Assembly (NCBI GenBank): GCA_034766995.1 | Contig: CM068315.1 | Span: forward strand, 6,366,185 to 6,430,184 | Direction: 5' to 3' | Length of the DNA stretch: 64,000 nt | Source of the DNA: Acanthacorydalis orientalis | Taxonomy: Eukaryota > Arthropoda > Insecta > Megaloptera > Corydalidae | Part shown: positions 36,401 to 48,673 of the stretch, piece after piece | How the letters are laid out: each line of letters begins with the position of its first letter | Numbering within the stretch: the stretch's first letter is position 1 | Program-made: the position numbers and the translations under genes | Notes under the pieces: model-generated | What the model was told of the DNA's origin: nothing | Databases searched by the model: none | The model's input: the letters and a program-made list of their open reading frames with translations, nothing else

Positions 36401-39080
36401 TTTCGTTTTATTGTTTAAATTTGATTCTGTTTAAAGTATATATTTTTTTAATCTGGAAATTAAATTTCTTCATTAACAACCATATTATTAAAAAAGTTCA
36501 TAATTAGTGTTATATAAAGAATATAAAAATGTTTTCAGATGTTATTCGAAGAAAATGAAGAATATCTAGAACTGAAATATGACTATCAAGATTTCTCAAT
36601 ATGAGAGATAGCTGTTCAGTTTGTTTCCAGTGCGGACGCCAGCGGTTACAGAACAAAGAAACTTATTTATAGTTATAGTTATTAATTATAATTTATTATT
36701 GTTAACCAAAACATTTGGTTAAAAATTGTGATATTTGAATATTAGGGTATTGATTGCAACATCACTTTTTCTATAAGAGCAAAATTTTAATAGCATTGAC
36801 AATGAATCATCTATTTAAATGATTCTATTTTAATGATTGTATAAAACGTAAATTTCAATTTTTTAGATTCTCTTTTAAAGTTCATAAGTAAAAGAAAACC
36901 GCGTATTATTTAAAACGTAAATTAATCGAAATGATACATTTTATAATAATCTAAATGAAAAAGTACATTCGTAAATAAAAGAAAATTGCAAATTTTTTAA
37001 AGATAAATTAATAGAAGTAGTATATTTAGTTCTTCTGCATTAAAGAAAGAATAAGTTCATATGAAATAAAGAAAAGCAATCTGTTTTGTTATGCATTAAT
37101 GAATTTTAAATACTTAGCTTTTTTTCATGAATAGTTTATAAATAATAAGCAAAAGCAAATTGAAGTTCATAAATAATAGAACAATTGTAATGATTCCTCG
37201 AGATTAATTAGCACGATTGGTAAAATTTAAAATATTTGTTTATTTAATATTTTTATGTTAGTTTTCTTAAATTCACATATATTAAAATAGAAACTTTATT
37301 TTTATAAACAGATTGTAATGTGAAAGTAATTACTTTACACTTTCTTTAAATGAAATTTAAATTAATTTTTACTTTTTTTCTAAATTCTACAAGTAGAATT
37401 TTTTTTTAAAAAAATAATGAAATGAATCAATAATGATTATATATTTTTTTATTAAATATGAACTCAATTTCTTACTTTTAGATTGTTTGTTTTTCATAAA
37501 TAGTACAAATTTTAATCAAATTTTCATAGTTAAATTATTTCATTAGTTATATTTAAATACTTTTTGCTTTTAATTTTATAATCTTATTCAGTTTTATATT
37601 TCTACATAAACTTGCTTTAAATGTCATGAATTGTTGAAAATTAAGAATGTTTTTTATAAAGTGAAATAATTGGTAATATTTAAATGCTCTTCTAATATGA
37701 ATTAATTTTTTATCGCTATATTAACTATAATATTTTCTAATGATCATAATGTAAAGTAATTTTTATAACAAAATTTTGCTTTGATAAAATTCTTAATGGT
37801 TTTAAGATTTAGTTTAACTGTGCCATTTTCAATTTCTCATTGTTGAAATTTGAAACTAGAAATTTACAAATCACTTATTTTAAATATAAACTTACTTTTC
37901 TTATATTACAAATAAGGTTTAAACTTTTCTAATGATTAATAAGTAATAACCAATTACTATTTTAATAGATAAATTAATACTGTGATAATCTCAAAATACT
38001 TTTTAATTTTCAACAATCCGACTAAACGAATTTAGTTTGATTAAAACTGGTAAATGATGAAAAATTACAAATTAGTAATTTGTTTCACAAGGCTAAAATA
38101 ATGATTAATTAGAATTATATGCTGTTTTTTTATTGAATATGAACTATTTTTTTATCATTGATATGCATTAATTAAAAAAAATTAAAATATGATAATAAAA
38201 AAAATTATCAGTTTGTAAGTAAATTGATGGCTTTAACTCACTTTTAATATCATTTCTTTTGATTTATGAACTTTTTAATTTTCTTATTTCTATGTAAAAT
38301 GTTCTCGATGCTCGTTAGCTGATAGAAAATGACAAATTATTTTTTAAAGATCATATGACAGTTGATAATATTTAAATGTTGTTTTTCTATTGAACATGAA
38401 TTAAATTTCATATCAATACTTTAATTAGAATCATTTCTAATGATTATTAGAAATTTAAAAGTAATTTTTATGGTTTAATTAATGATTTTTATATATCATC
38501 TAAATACTTTAATACAATAATTACAACCCTTTTTAATGATATTTAAATAGTTAAAAATAATTTTTACTTGTGAATTAAATAATACTGATAATAGTTCAAT
38601 ACTCTTAACACTTTCTTTAATAATGAAATTGTTAAAATTTCTTATTTCTATATGAAATCAAGTATTAGTAAAGTTCATAAATATTAGAAATTAATTTTTT
38701 AGAAAGTGAAATAATCATTGTCGAAATATATATACTCTTTACTTATTAAACAAGAACTAGGCTTCTTATCAGTATATTAAGTACAAATTTTTCTAATGTC
38801 ATAAGTAATAGATCATTACAAATTAATTTTAATGATGCATTAACAATTCAGTTAAAGGTTATACATACCTTTTTTTACATTTGAATGCTATTTTTATTAA
38901 ATATGAACTAAGTCACATCCGGTATATATTAAATTTTTAACTGTCATAAGTAATAGACAATTAAAAATTTAGATTTTATTTAAGTAAATTCATAACTACA
39001 AGTAAGGCAAACGATTTAATCGATAATTTTATTTTTTCTGTTAATTATGAAATCGTATTAGTATTCGTAATGAAATCGAA
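33408..39080. repeat. Duplication unit A1
   Basis: Begins at TTAGATGTACTAAAAAATAC near 33409. The same string begins A2 (39081) and B2 (53759). The unit holds a shared 5' block (CAGCAATGGACGTCGCTG, CGTGATCGCCCGATCAC, AACCTGGAGGTG), four exon-like segments at 35017-36604, and a long AT-rich 3' part ending AATCGTATT at about 39059. Relative to A2 it has a net 40-bp deletion near 34514, an extra 60 bp near 34140 and a much shorter spacer between exon-like segments 3 and 4. It is the most diverged of the units. Confidence 0.85.
35017..36604 (+). pseudogene. Four exon-like segments of an unidentified gene, copy A1
   Basis: Segment 1 starts after TTTCAG at 35016 and contains ATG at 35033 (MDPVSHKDREYIALK..., 34 codons, stop ending 35137). 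Segment 2 is 35202-35342, between TTCTGTTCTAG and GTAAGC. Segment 3 is 35484-35603, between TTCCATTAG and AAA|GTAAGT. Segment 4 starts at 36539 after TTTTCAG and reads MLFEENEEYLELK... to a TGA at 36602-36604. Segments 3 and 4 join in phase (SERLQLINQKLKALYGK then MLFEEN...), a charged, coiled-coil-like sequence. Segment 2 and the front of segment 3 carry stops in every continuous reading, so the copy is probably a pseudogene. I do not recognise the family. Confidence 0.4.
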
Positions 39081-42000
39081 TTAGATGTACTAAAAAATAC
39101 TTTTCTGTATGTTGCATGGTAAAGCAGCAATGGACGTCGCTGCTCATGTAGAACTTGGATCGATTTATAATTCTACATCAAGAGATCCTTCGACTGAATC
39201 GGTACATCTTGCCACTGGAGTTTGAGCTTGTATCACTCGGTCTCAACTTTCATCAGATAATCATATTTGAGTGGTAAAAATTATCATATTTTTACATTAA
39301 AGTTATTAAACATTTAAATAGAATGAAATTAGAACATTTTAATAAATTATTAACAATTTTTATAGTTATTCTATATTGTTCATTATTTTTTTTAGAATCT
39401 TTACTATCATGGATGAATATTTAAGTATAGAGTAGTTTTGTTTAATTCAAATTAAAGTTGATAAATTGTTTTTTTTAATTATTTTAAATACATTTTTTTT
39501 AATTCTGATTTGTTATATATGTTCTTCTGATTGCTGAAGTTGATCTGAAGATTCGTCGTATATTTCTAACATAACATGTTAGAAGCACTAAACCGCGTGA
39601 TCGAGAAAGATCATAAAATTTGTTTTCAGTATTGTAAATGTAAGTGCCTTGGGGTTTTGTATCGTGATCGCCCGATCACTTTAACTGTAAATTCATAAAA
39701 ATCTTTTAGTGAATTCTTCAAATTCATTTTAAGATTGTCCGTGAGTACGAACCAGATGTCTAATAAACGTTAAGCTGGGATTGCGTTAAGGGTACATACT
39801 AAGGGTACAACTATAACCGTTTGTACGTTTTCGCCATCGAGAAGTCCTCAAACCTGGAGGTGCAGTCTGTTTGTTTTGTCCTTTTTTTCAGGGTTTTTGT
39901 GTTGTGTTTTCCATAACCTTTATTTTATGAGACTTTGTCTCACTTCTCACTTGTGCTTTAGATTAGACTTTAGAGTAGGGTTTTATGAGGCCGCCTCGTT
40001 TTTTTTTTTGTAGCTTAGGTTTTTGACTAGGGTTTCAGGTTTCTTCGAGAATCGCATCCACATTCTTCGATGACATCACGAAAACGTACATTCAGTTGAG
40101 AAGTGCAGAGCGCTGGGCGAAAGTAGCGGGCTAGCACGTGGCTGGGGTATCCCCGGGCCTGTAATCCTACACGGGTGTTACTCGGATGCTTCGTACTTTG
40201 CTTTGCTTGTAGTTTTAAATTCATTTTTTAAACATTTTATTACTGGGGTTGGGTTTATTCTGAAAATGTTTCACCAAACAGCGAACACTGTGGTTGACTG
40301 AACATGACCACACTACCACTGAACCACATTATTTGAACCATAGTTCTAGTTATTGATGTATACTGCACATCGTATGTGTAATCAGAGGATACTGTTATAA
40401 CAATATATTTTGTAAAATGATAAATGTTTAACATTCTGCATCGAATATTGAACACGAGCATAATATTAAAAGTTCGTACAATTCATTAAATCTTAAAATC
40501 ATTTTATTACACTACTCTATACTTCGAAACGAATTTGCAAGATCGCCAGACCGATGTGGATATTAAATGTTATGTAATAATGGCATAAAAAAGTAAGAAA
40601 AAATAAATACACGATTCATTAATTATTACAGTGTGGTTAAAAATAATAATGTTTCAGATTCTTTTGATATCAAATGGATCCGGTTTCTCATAAAGATCGT
40701 GAATACATTGCAGTGAAATGTATACCTTTACTATAGAATATGTATGATGGGAAGTTAAAAATATTAAGGAAAAAAGTTAAAATATAAAATACTATTTTCA
40801 AATATACGTATATAAACTTTTGTAATAAAAATATTCTGTTCTAGGTACTAAATTATTAGTTTCAGCATTGTATGAAGGGTATGTTGGATCAAATTTCGGA
40901 TGCTGAACAAAGATTACTAAATTATATTGTTTTGGTGCTTGTATAGAATAATGGAGCCTTCCATCCAGTCTTTATTTTAAAAGTAAGTCTTCCGTTTAAA
41001 AAATTAATATTGATGCAAAATAAATATCTAGCTTAAAATTGAAATATAAACATACTTTTAATAATTATAAAGTAATAACTAAAAAACTTTAAAATATTAA
41101 CTAATAAATTTTTATGTTCCATTAGAATCGGTTCAACTCATCTCAAAATTTACAAGTAGTCGAAGTATAAAATAACCATCGGATAAAATTCAGAGAGATT
41201 GCAGTTAATTAACCAGAAACTAAAAGCGCTGTATGGCAAAGTAAGTTTTCTTTTAAAATTTCAAATTTCATTATGAAAGTAAACAGTTCATTTAAATAAA
41301 ATAATCGTGGAAACTTTGATTTTATTAAACTTGATGATTTTCAAAAAAAAAACTTATAAATTCCTTAATTTTATTAAATATTTACTTTTTTTCATGTATT
41401 TTGATTGTTGTAAAATTAATGTAATTTCTCTAATATTAAATTCATATCACACTTTAATTTCATTCGATAATAAATATGCAGATTTTTCAATCAGAATTTC
41501 ATTATATTTCCAAACTTGTTTTTAAAAAATATTATTCCCTCTTTGTTGCTATTGTTGAAATGTTAATTTGTTGTTGTTGTTGTTTTTAAATATATAAATT
41601 GTAAAATAATTTTTAAAAAATGATAGAAATTGAAAGAAATGTTAAAATGTTGAAACGTTCTGTTAAATAATCGTAATAAATATTTTTTTTTAATTTAACC
41701 CACAGCATATATAAAAGATATCTGTATATATTTTTTTTTGTTGTGATATTTATTTAATTAACTTTGACACATTTATATTTTTTACAGTAATAATGTAATT
41801 TTTTTAAAAGAAAATAACATGTTGAAATATTGTTCCAATTATTAAAATGCTTTAATATTTTATATTATCATTAAATTTCACTTACTTAAATTATATACTA
41901 AGCTAATTGTTACTTTTGTTTATTTATAAACTATTATTTAGTATAAATTTTAATACACTTGGTTATATTTAAATGTCTTAAAATAATAATATGTTTAGAT

Positions 42001-42212
42001 CATGTTTTGTTTATATCATTGATATTTTAAAATTTAATCATTTATTTCAAAATTAATTTGTTTCAAGAAGTAAATTTTCGTAACAACTGCAGTTTGGTTT
42101 AATGACTTCTTAATTTTTAATTATTTTTAATAATTTTTACTTCAACAATAAAGCATTAAAATAATTTGTAATTTTTTCAACATGTAAATATTATTTTTAT
42201 ATTTAACAATAT

Positions 42213-42240
42213 ATATATATATATCTATATATATATATAA
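42213..42240. repeat. (TA)n microsatellite
   Basis: Interrupted TA run inside A2. The equivalent position in B2 (56893-56932) has a longer run. Confidence 0.8.
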
Positions 42241-42599
42241 TATAGCTAATATTTATATAACTATGTACTAGTACGTGTCAAAGTATTAATGAATTTATCT
42301 AATTGTTTATAATGTTTCCTTTCTATTATATTATCTGATTTCTGTTTCAATCTTTTATTCTTTAGATATACTTAAAAACAGATTAATAGATTAAAATCAT
42401 TTAATTTTGTTACTTCTGATCAGCTCCCTACACAATAATATTTAATTCTGTTTCAGTTACACATTTAATAAGTCTTTTTTAAAATAATTTATTATTCTTA
42501 ATCATGTATTCATTCATTTTTTTATATTTGGATCCATTTTTTATTTTTTTCGGGTTCTTTTTCAATATTGCTATTTTGTTATATACATACTTTTGTAAT

Positions 42600-42603
<4 letters not shown>

Positions 42604-42634
<31 letters not shown>
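42604..42634. repeat. (TA)n microsatellite
   Basis: TA run within A2; its counterpart in B2 lies at about 57298-57330. Confidence 0.85.
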
Positions 42635-42636
<2 letters not shown>

Positions 42637-43195
42637 TTAGTTTTTATTAAATATTCATATATACAATTTTCATTTCTAAACTTAAACAGGGTTTTCGTAA
42701 TGTTTCTTTTTTTTGTTTTTCAAAATATCATTGAAATTTTATTGAAAAATATGAAATAGAGAAAATTAAAATCTTGAATTGTCACTTCTCATTATTAATA
42801 TTTAATGAATATTGATTTAATTATTGCCGTTTGTATTAAATGTTTAGTTTCCGATTTCCGTTTCAACATTTTAACATTTTTTTATATACATAATATTTTT
42901 GTATCATGGCCTATATTTGATTTTTATTTATCTCGTAATTTAAATTTCGGTTCTTTAGTTGTTTTCCCTTTTTGTAACATTTTTTCAAAAATTGTGAATA
43001 TTAGATTGAAAAATATGAAGTTGATGAAATGATTAGTCTCTAATTATTTTTCCAGTTTTTATTCTTTTTGCAATTAATTAATATTCAATGAATTTTAATT
43101 TGAAATAGATTTTCATATTAATCTTAAATTAATTTACTGATTTGGTGTTTAACTTGTAATTGTTTATTTTCTTCGGTTCTTTTTTCAATATTTGA

Positions 43196-43197
<2 letters not shown>

Positions 43198-43233
<36 letters not shown>
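43198..43233. repeat. (TA)n microsatellite
   Basis: TA run within A2; the counterpart in B2 at about 57895-57921 is shorter. Confidence 0.85.
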
Positions 43234-43236
<3 letters not shown>

Positions 43237-45206
43237 CAAGTCATATATAATAAGATTTTAATTGTTTCATTTTTTTATTTTAAAATTAAAACTGCGGTTT
43301 CTTCATTGTATTCTTTGTTATTTGAAAGTGTTATAATTTCATCTTTTAAATGTTCTTTTTATAATCAACTTCAGTTTCTTCTTCATATGATTCTAATGAA
43401 ATTTATTAAGTCTGTTAACGATCGAAATCAGTTTTATACCAATTCTATCAATTTTCTAAGTTGAAATTATCTTTTCTTTTATTAAACATGTATAATTGGT
43501 TCGATTGAAAATAATTTTTAAAATGTTTCATTTATATCCATTGTTATATTTTATATGAACATATCATTATTTTGCTGTTTGTCTTTGTAACGTATTTTGT
43601 TTTAAAAAAACTTAACAAATTTTTGTACGACCAGATATTACATTTCCTACAGTAAAAACATCTTTCACATTTCCTTTTTATTTATTTATTTTTTTCTCTA
43701 AATTTTTAATGGTTTGAGGTGAATGACTGAAGTAGATTGTATGTATGAAATAATGTAAATTATATTTATGTATGTTTTCAACCAAATAATGAATGTGTTA
43801 TATAAAGAATATAAAAATGTTTTCAGATGTTATTCGAAGATGAAGAATATCTAGAATTGAAATGTGACTATCAAGATTTCCCAATATGAGAGATAGCTGT
43901 TTCTGTTTGTTTCCAATGCGGACACCAGCGGTTACAGAACCAAGAAACTTATTTATAGTTATAGTTATTAATTATAATAATTTATTATTGTTAACTAAAA
44001 TATTACTATATATTTGGTTAAAAATTGCGATAATCGAATATTAGGGTATTGATTGCAACATCACTTTTTCTATAAGAGCAAAATTTTAATAGCATTGACA
44101 ATGAATCATCTATTTAAATGATTGTTTTAATGATTCATTAAAATGAAAAGTAAATTTCAATTTTTTAGATTCTCTTTTGAAGTTCATAAGTAAAAGAAAT
44201 GTTTAAAAGGTAAATTAATCGAAATGATACATTTTATAATAATCTAAACGAAAAAATACATTCGTAAATAAAAGAAAATTGCAAATTTTTTAAAGATAAA
44301 TTAATATAGTATTTTTAATTCTTCTACATTAAAAAAAATAAGTTCATATGAAATAATGAAAAGCAATTTTTTTTGTTATGCATTAATGAATTTTAAATAT
44401 TTAAAAAGTTTTTTTCGTGAATAATTTATAAATAAATAGTAAAAGCAAATTGAAGTTCATAAATAATAGAAAAATTGTACTGATTCTTAGAGACTAATTA
44501 GCATGATTGGTAAAATTTAAAATATTTGTTTATTTAATATTTTTATATTAGTTTATCTTAAATTCACATATTAAAATAGAAACTTTATTTTTGTAAACAG
44601 ATTGTCATGTGAAAGTAATTACTTTATACTTTCTTTAAATTTAAATTAATTTTTAATTATTTTTTTCTAAAATCTACAAGTAGAAATTTTTTTTAAAAAA
44701 ATAATGAAATGAATCAATAATGATTATATATTTTTTTATTAAATATGAACTCAATTTCTTACTTTTAGATTGTTTGTATGTTTTTCATAAATAGTACAAA
44801 TTTTAATCAAATTTTCATAGTTAAATTATTAATTTCATTAGTAATATTTAAATTATTTTTTCTTTTAATTTTACAATCTTGTTCAATTTTATATTTCTAT
44901 ATAAAATTGTTTTAAATGTTATAAATTGTTGAAAATTAAGAATGTTTTTTATAAAGTGAAATAATTGGTAATATTTAAATGCTCTTCTAATTAAATATGA
45001 ATTAATTTTTTATCACTATATTAATTGTAATATTTTTAGTATGATCATAATGTAAAGTAATTTTTATAACAAAATTTTGCTTTGGTAAAATTCTTAATGG
45101 TTTTAAGATTTAGTTTAACTTTCAATGTAAAGTTTTGTCAGTGCTCATAACTAATAGAAGATTTCAAATGAATTATTTGTGAAAGATTAAATAAATGCTC
45201 TTTTTC

Positions 45207-45250
45207 TATTAAACATGAATGAAATTTATAAATTTCATTCATGTTTAATA
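45207..45250. repeat. Perfect 44-bp palindrome in A2
   Basis: Two 22-bp arms without a spacer, centred on TTTATAAA, begin TATTAAACATGAATG and end with its complement. The same palindrome is at 59904-59947 in B2. The matching part of A1 (near 38385) has only one arm-like sequence, so it formed after A1 and A2 split, probably by inverted duplication of one arm. Confidence 0.9.
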
Positions 45251-45940
45251 TAAGTCATGAACTTTTTATGAACTTTTTAATTTCTTATTTCGATAAACAC
45301 ATTAATTATTACAAATGATTTATTTATTGCTGATAAAATAATAGTCGATAATATATGAACATTTTTTATTTAATATGAATTAAATTTCATATCTGTACAA
45401 TAATTACAATCCTTTTTAATGATATTTAAATAGTTAAAAATAATTTTTACTTGTGAATTAAATAATACTGATAATAGTTCAATACTCTTAACACTTTCTT
45501 TAATAATGAAATTGTTAAAATTTCTTATTTCTATATGAAATTAAGTATTAGTAAAGTTCATAAATATTAGAAATTAATTTTTTAGAAAGTGAAATAATCA
45601 TTGTCGAAATATATATACTCTTTACTTATTAAACAAGAACTAGGCTTCTTATCAGTATATTAAGTACAAATTTTTCTAATGTCATAAGTAATAGATCATT
45701 ACAAATTAATTTTAATGATGCATTAACAATTCAGTTAAAGGTTATACATACCTTTTTTTACATTTGAATGCTATTTTTATTAAATATGAACTAAGTCACA
45801 TCCGGTATATATTAAATTTTTAACTGTCATAAGTAATAGACAATTAAAAATTTAGATTTTATTTAAGTAAATTCATAACTGCAAGTAAGGCAAACGATTT
45901 AATCGATAATTTTATTTTTTCTGTTAATTATGAAATCGTA

Positions 45941-48138
45941 TTCTTATACAAATGCTAAATTTTTTCGAATATAGAATTAAGAAAGTATTTTTTTAACGAT
46001 AATGAAATTGATATTATTTAAAATAGTTGTTTTTTTAAAAAAATGATGTTATTTTCATATCTCTTCATTAGTAATTATGAATTTTTAAATGTGAAATTTT
46101 ATAAGCAGAATGATTTTTTAATTTAATTTCTTTATAAAATAATGTAATCATTCTTATTTATTGTAATGTTATTTTTAAGTGTTTCAATTCAATTTATTAT
46201 TTTGATATAAAATATCTGTTTTTAAGTAAATTGGTAATATCAGATTTTAGCTAAATTAAATAATTTTGATTATTTTTTGCTTTAAATAATAATTCTGTTT
46301 CTTATCTCTGATTATAAGTAAATTAGTATTATTTAAATGCATGTCTTAAATATATTCAATTTCATGTTGTAATTTTAAATACTTTCTATTAGAAGTCAAT
46401 TTATAGAATCTATACTAATCAGATGCCTTTTTCGTTTAAACATCGAATCGTATTTTTATTTTGTTAAATCGAAGTGTTCGTATTTAGTAGAAAAATTCAT
46501 ATTTAAATTGTTTTTAGTTGTTATTTTATATTAATACTATCGAGTGTATATGTATATATATATATATGTGTGTGCAAAGTTACGTACCTGTAAATGTACG
46601 TACAATGTAAATGATTATTTCACATTTTTATTAATTTATATATCTATCGAAAATAGAAAAGTGATGCTGTTTACAATATCGGTAACTTTCGATGTGCGAT
46701 ATGCAATACATATAATTGAAAAATAATTCGTCTTAGAGTATATGAATCGCTAAAAGCTGTCTTTCATCGGATGAATATTTAATGATATTTCCGTTTTATA
46801 ATCGCAAAAGTTTTCAGAAGGTCGACATATTCAAACACCGTGAGATACGTGTGTTTTGAACGAGTGTTTGTGTCATCAGCTCGCTTAGCTCGAATCCGAC
46901 ATTTTTGTCTCATTTAATTATATCGGTTTAGGCCGTTTAGATTCGAATCATCTCGGGTAGGAGTAGATAGTTTAGCTCTAATGTGATATCAGGCAGGTTT
47001 CGAATAGATCGTTTAGATACAGACTCGGGTAGGCTTATATCGTTAGCTACGTGTCGGGTAGGATAGGGCGGCAGTCGGAACGCCGGTGTGTCGTATGAAT
47101 GTCGTGTATGTACGAATGTTACGTATGCTCGATTAACATCCGAGAAGTGGTAGTGCGAAATTTGAGATGTCATCTCGTCGGTGTTTAATAGATTTTCTGA
47201 AAACTTTAATTCATGGTTGTTTTTATCATTACGGTAATATTAAAATAATGAATTTAAACCGCATATTTGCTTGTAATAAAGATTAATCGTTATAAATATG
47301 TATTTTTTCGCACATTGTTACGTTACCTCTAGCTATGTACTACTGTTATTTTTGTATCTGATCATGGTAATCGTTATATATTAATTTAATGATTATTTTA
47401 AAGTTTTTTAATCGGTGATAAATATTGTACACCGTAATATATCTTTTGCACCGTATATCCTTTGTCATCGAACAGTGTATATCGTAAGTAACCGAAACTG
47501 AGCATATGTCATAACTTAAACTGACCGTGTGGTTATCGTAAGTAAATGAAACTATGTGAGTGACGAAAACGGACGGTGCGGTGCCGTAAGTAACCAAAAC
47601 CGTGTAGATATTTTTGTACGAAACGCGATTACCTGACACCGATTAACAAAGTAACCGTAGTACGTTAAACCTTTCCGATTTATGTACTTAAAATAAAGAA
47701 TAAGATCGATATCGCAATGTTTTTCACTTATAATTCATACTGTATCGTTAGGCTTTATACATTCCTAATCGCAATAAGATTTACGAGCGTTTCTTAAATA
47801 AAATATCTTTCCGATTTCAAAATACATAAGCGTTTTACTCATATATGAATATGTATATGCGTAATGTGGTCGACGATTTATTTCCCGATAACTTGTATCG
47901 CTTCTGTTGTCCGATAACCGATCGTAATAAGCTCCCTGAGCGCGATACACAAGTGTATAAATCGTATCCGATTACGCATGCATATATATCGTAGTCGAGA
48001 CTTAGACTCCGGCCGACACACACGATCTTTCGTCCGCAACCCTTATCCGACTTATAAGAAAATTTTCAGGGTGGTGGGGGCGGAGCACTGGCCAAATTAC
48101 CAGGGCGTAACCGTCAGTCAGTCAGTCAGTCAAAAATA
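45941..48138. other. Unit tail: AT-rich, then CpG-richer degenerate repeats
   Basis: 45941-46740 is AT-rich DNA without features except a short TATATG run near 46550. From about 46740 to 48060 CpG becomes frequent, with weak internal repetition: TCGGGTAGG recurs near 46954, 47027 and 47046, and CGTAAGTAACCGAAAC-like strings recur at 47483, 47537 and 47585. The minus-strand frames here (78, 97, 61 and 62 codons) look like repeat translations. A GTCA tandem (five units) ends the segment just before the foldback. No gene is supported. Confidence 0.6.
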
Positions 48139-48673
48139 AACGTTTTTCTTGCTTAAAATAGCCAAAATGTAAAAAAAATGACAAAAATTTCATACTGTTC
48201 GATGCGTATTCTCATGTTCTATATCATAAGATAATAATAAATATCAAAAATAACTCAAAAACCCCCAAAAATCGCATTTTTTTGGATTTTGCGGATATGC
48301 TGATATGGCGGATACGGCGGATATCATATCCGCGGCGGATATCATATCCGCGGCGGATAACATATCCGCGGCGGATATCATATCCGCGGCGGATATCATA
48401 TCCGCGGCGTATAACATATCCGCGGCGGATATCATATCCGCGGCGTATAACATATCCGCGGCGGATATCATATCCGCGGCGGATATCTTATCCGCCGTAT
48501 CCGCCATATCAGCATATCCGCAAAATCCAAAGAAATGCGATTTTGGGGGGTTTTTGAGTTATTTTTGGTATTTATTATTATCTTATGATATAGAACATGA
48601 GAATACGCATCGAACAGTATGAAATTTTTGTAATTTTTTTTACATTTTGGATATTTTAAGCAAGAAAAACGTT
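48139..48673. repeat. 535-bp foldback (palindromic satellite), copy A
   Basis: The left arm starts AACGTTTTTCTTGCTTAAAA at 48139, and the right arm ends with its complement at about 48673. The arms are about 175-180 bp each and differ at only about six positions by eye (for example AGCC/ATCC, TGAC/TTAC). The arms extend through GGATTTTGCGGATATGCTG into the minisatellite core, which is itself self-complementary, so the whole block can fold on itself. The copy in the right-hand unit is at 62831-63300. Confidence 0.92.
48319..48498. repeat. 18-bp GGATATCATATCCGCGGC minisatellite, ten units
   Basis: Ten consecutive 18-bp units start at 48319, 48337, 48355 and so on to 48481, with variants GGATAAC and GTATAAC. 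Each unit contains GATATC-ATATCCGCGG and is nearly its own reverse complement; most carry the SacII site CCGCGG. The frames on both strands (ISAAD... and SYPRRI...) only reflect the period being a multiple of three. Confidence 0.95.

Larger units (their letters stand above)
40658..43889 (+). pseudogene. Four exon-like segments of an unidentified gene, copy A2
   Basis: Same arrangement as in A1: segment 1 with ATG at 40674, segment 2 at 40845-40982, segment 3 at 41126-41240 (donor AAA|GTAAGT) and segment 4 at 43827-43889. Segment 1 is broken by a TAG where A1 has CGG, and GATGGG replaces GACGAA, shifting nearby codons. In another frame segment 2 reads MKGMLDQISDAEQRLLNYIV. Segment 4 is open (MLFEDEEYLELK... 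to TGA) and is one codon shorter than in A1, an in-frame change. The intron-like gap between segments 3 and 4 is about 2.6 kb here against 0.9 kb in A1. Decayed gene fragment; function unknown. Confidence 0.4.
39081..45940. repeat. Duplication unit A2
   Basis: Homologous to A1 at both ends, but with an expanded, largely unrelated AT-rich interior (about 41530-43790) holding (TA)n runs near 42213, 42604 and 43198. Its last 530 bp (about 45405-45935) are almost identical to A1 38520-39055, although the adjoining parts differ by large indels. Confidence 0.85.

Noticed and set aside
40100..40180. Possible tRNA or rRNA fragment around the GC-rich GCGGGCTAGCACGTGGC block
   Set aside because: No cloverleaf or recognisable rRNA core could be drawn, and part of the block is deleted in A1.
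40027..40224. 65-codon minus-strand frame identical in A2 and B2 (also 54712-54909)
   Set aside because: Identity only reflects the recent duplication. In A1 the same region has a net 40-bp deletion that breaks the frame, and no domain is recognisable.
40255..40461. 68-codon minus-strand frame found in A1, A2 and B2 versions
   Set aside because: The shared part is short and the C-terminal ends differ between A1 and A2 through indels. It overlaps the upstream flank of the exon-like segments on the other strand. No motif.
42805..43032. 75-codon hydrophobic frame, identical in A2 and B2
   Set aside because: Composition (F, I, L, N, K) is that of translated AT-rich DNA, and A1 lacks the region altogether.
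47346..47639. 97-codon minus-strand frame with repeated VTYDI/VSLSYDI motifs
   Set aside because: The apparent protein repeat follows from a degenerate about 50-bp DNA repeat (CGTAAGTAACCGAAAC). No start context or domain supports a gene.
48244..48622. Overlapping frames of AADMISAAD and SYPRRI type
   Set aside because: Both strands stay open because an 18-bp unit is a multiple of three. These are translations of the minisatellite.
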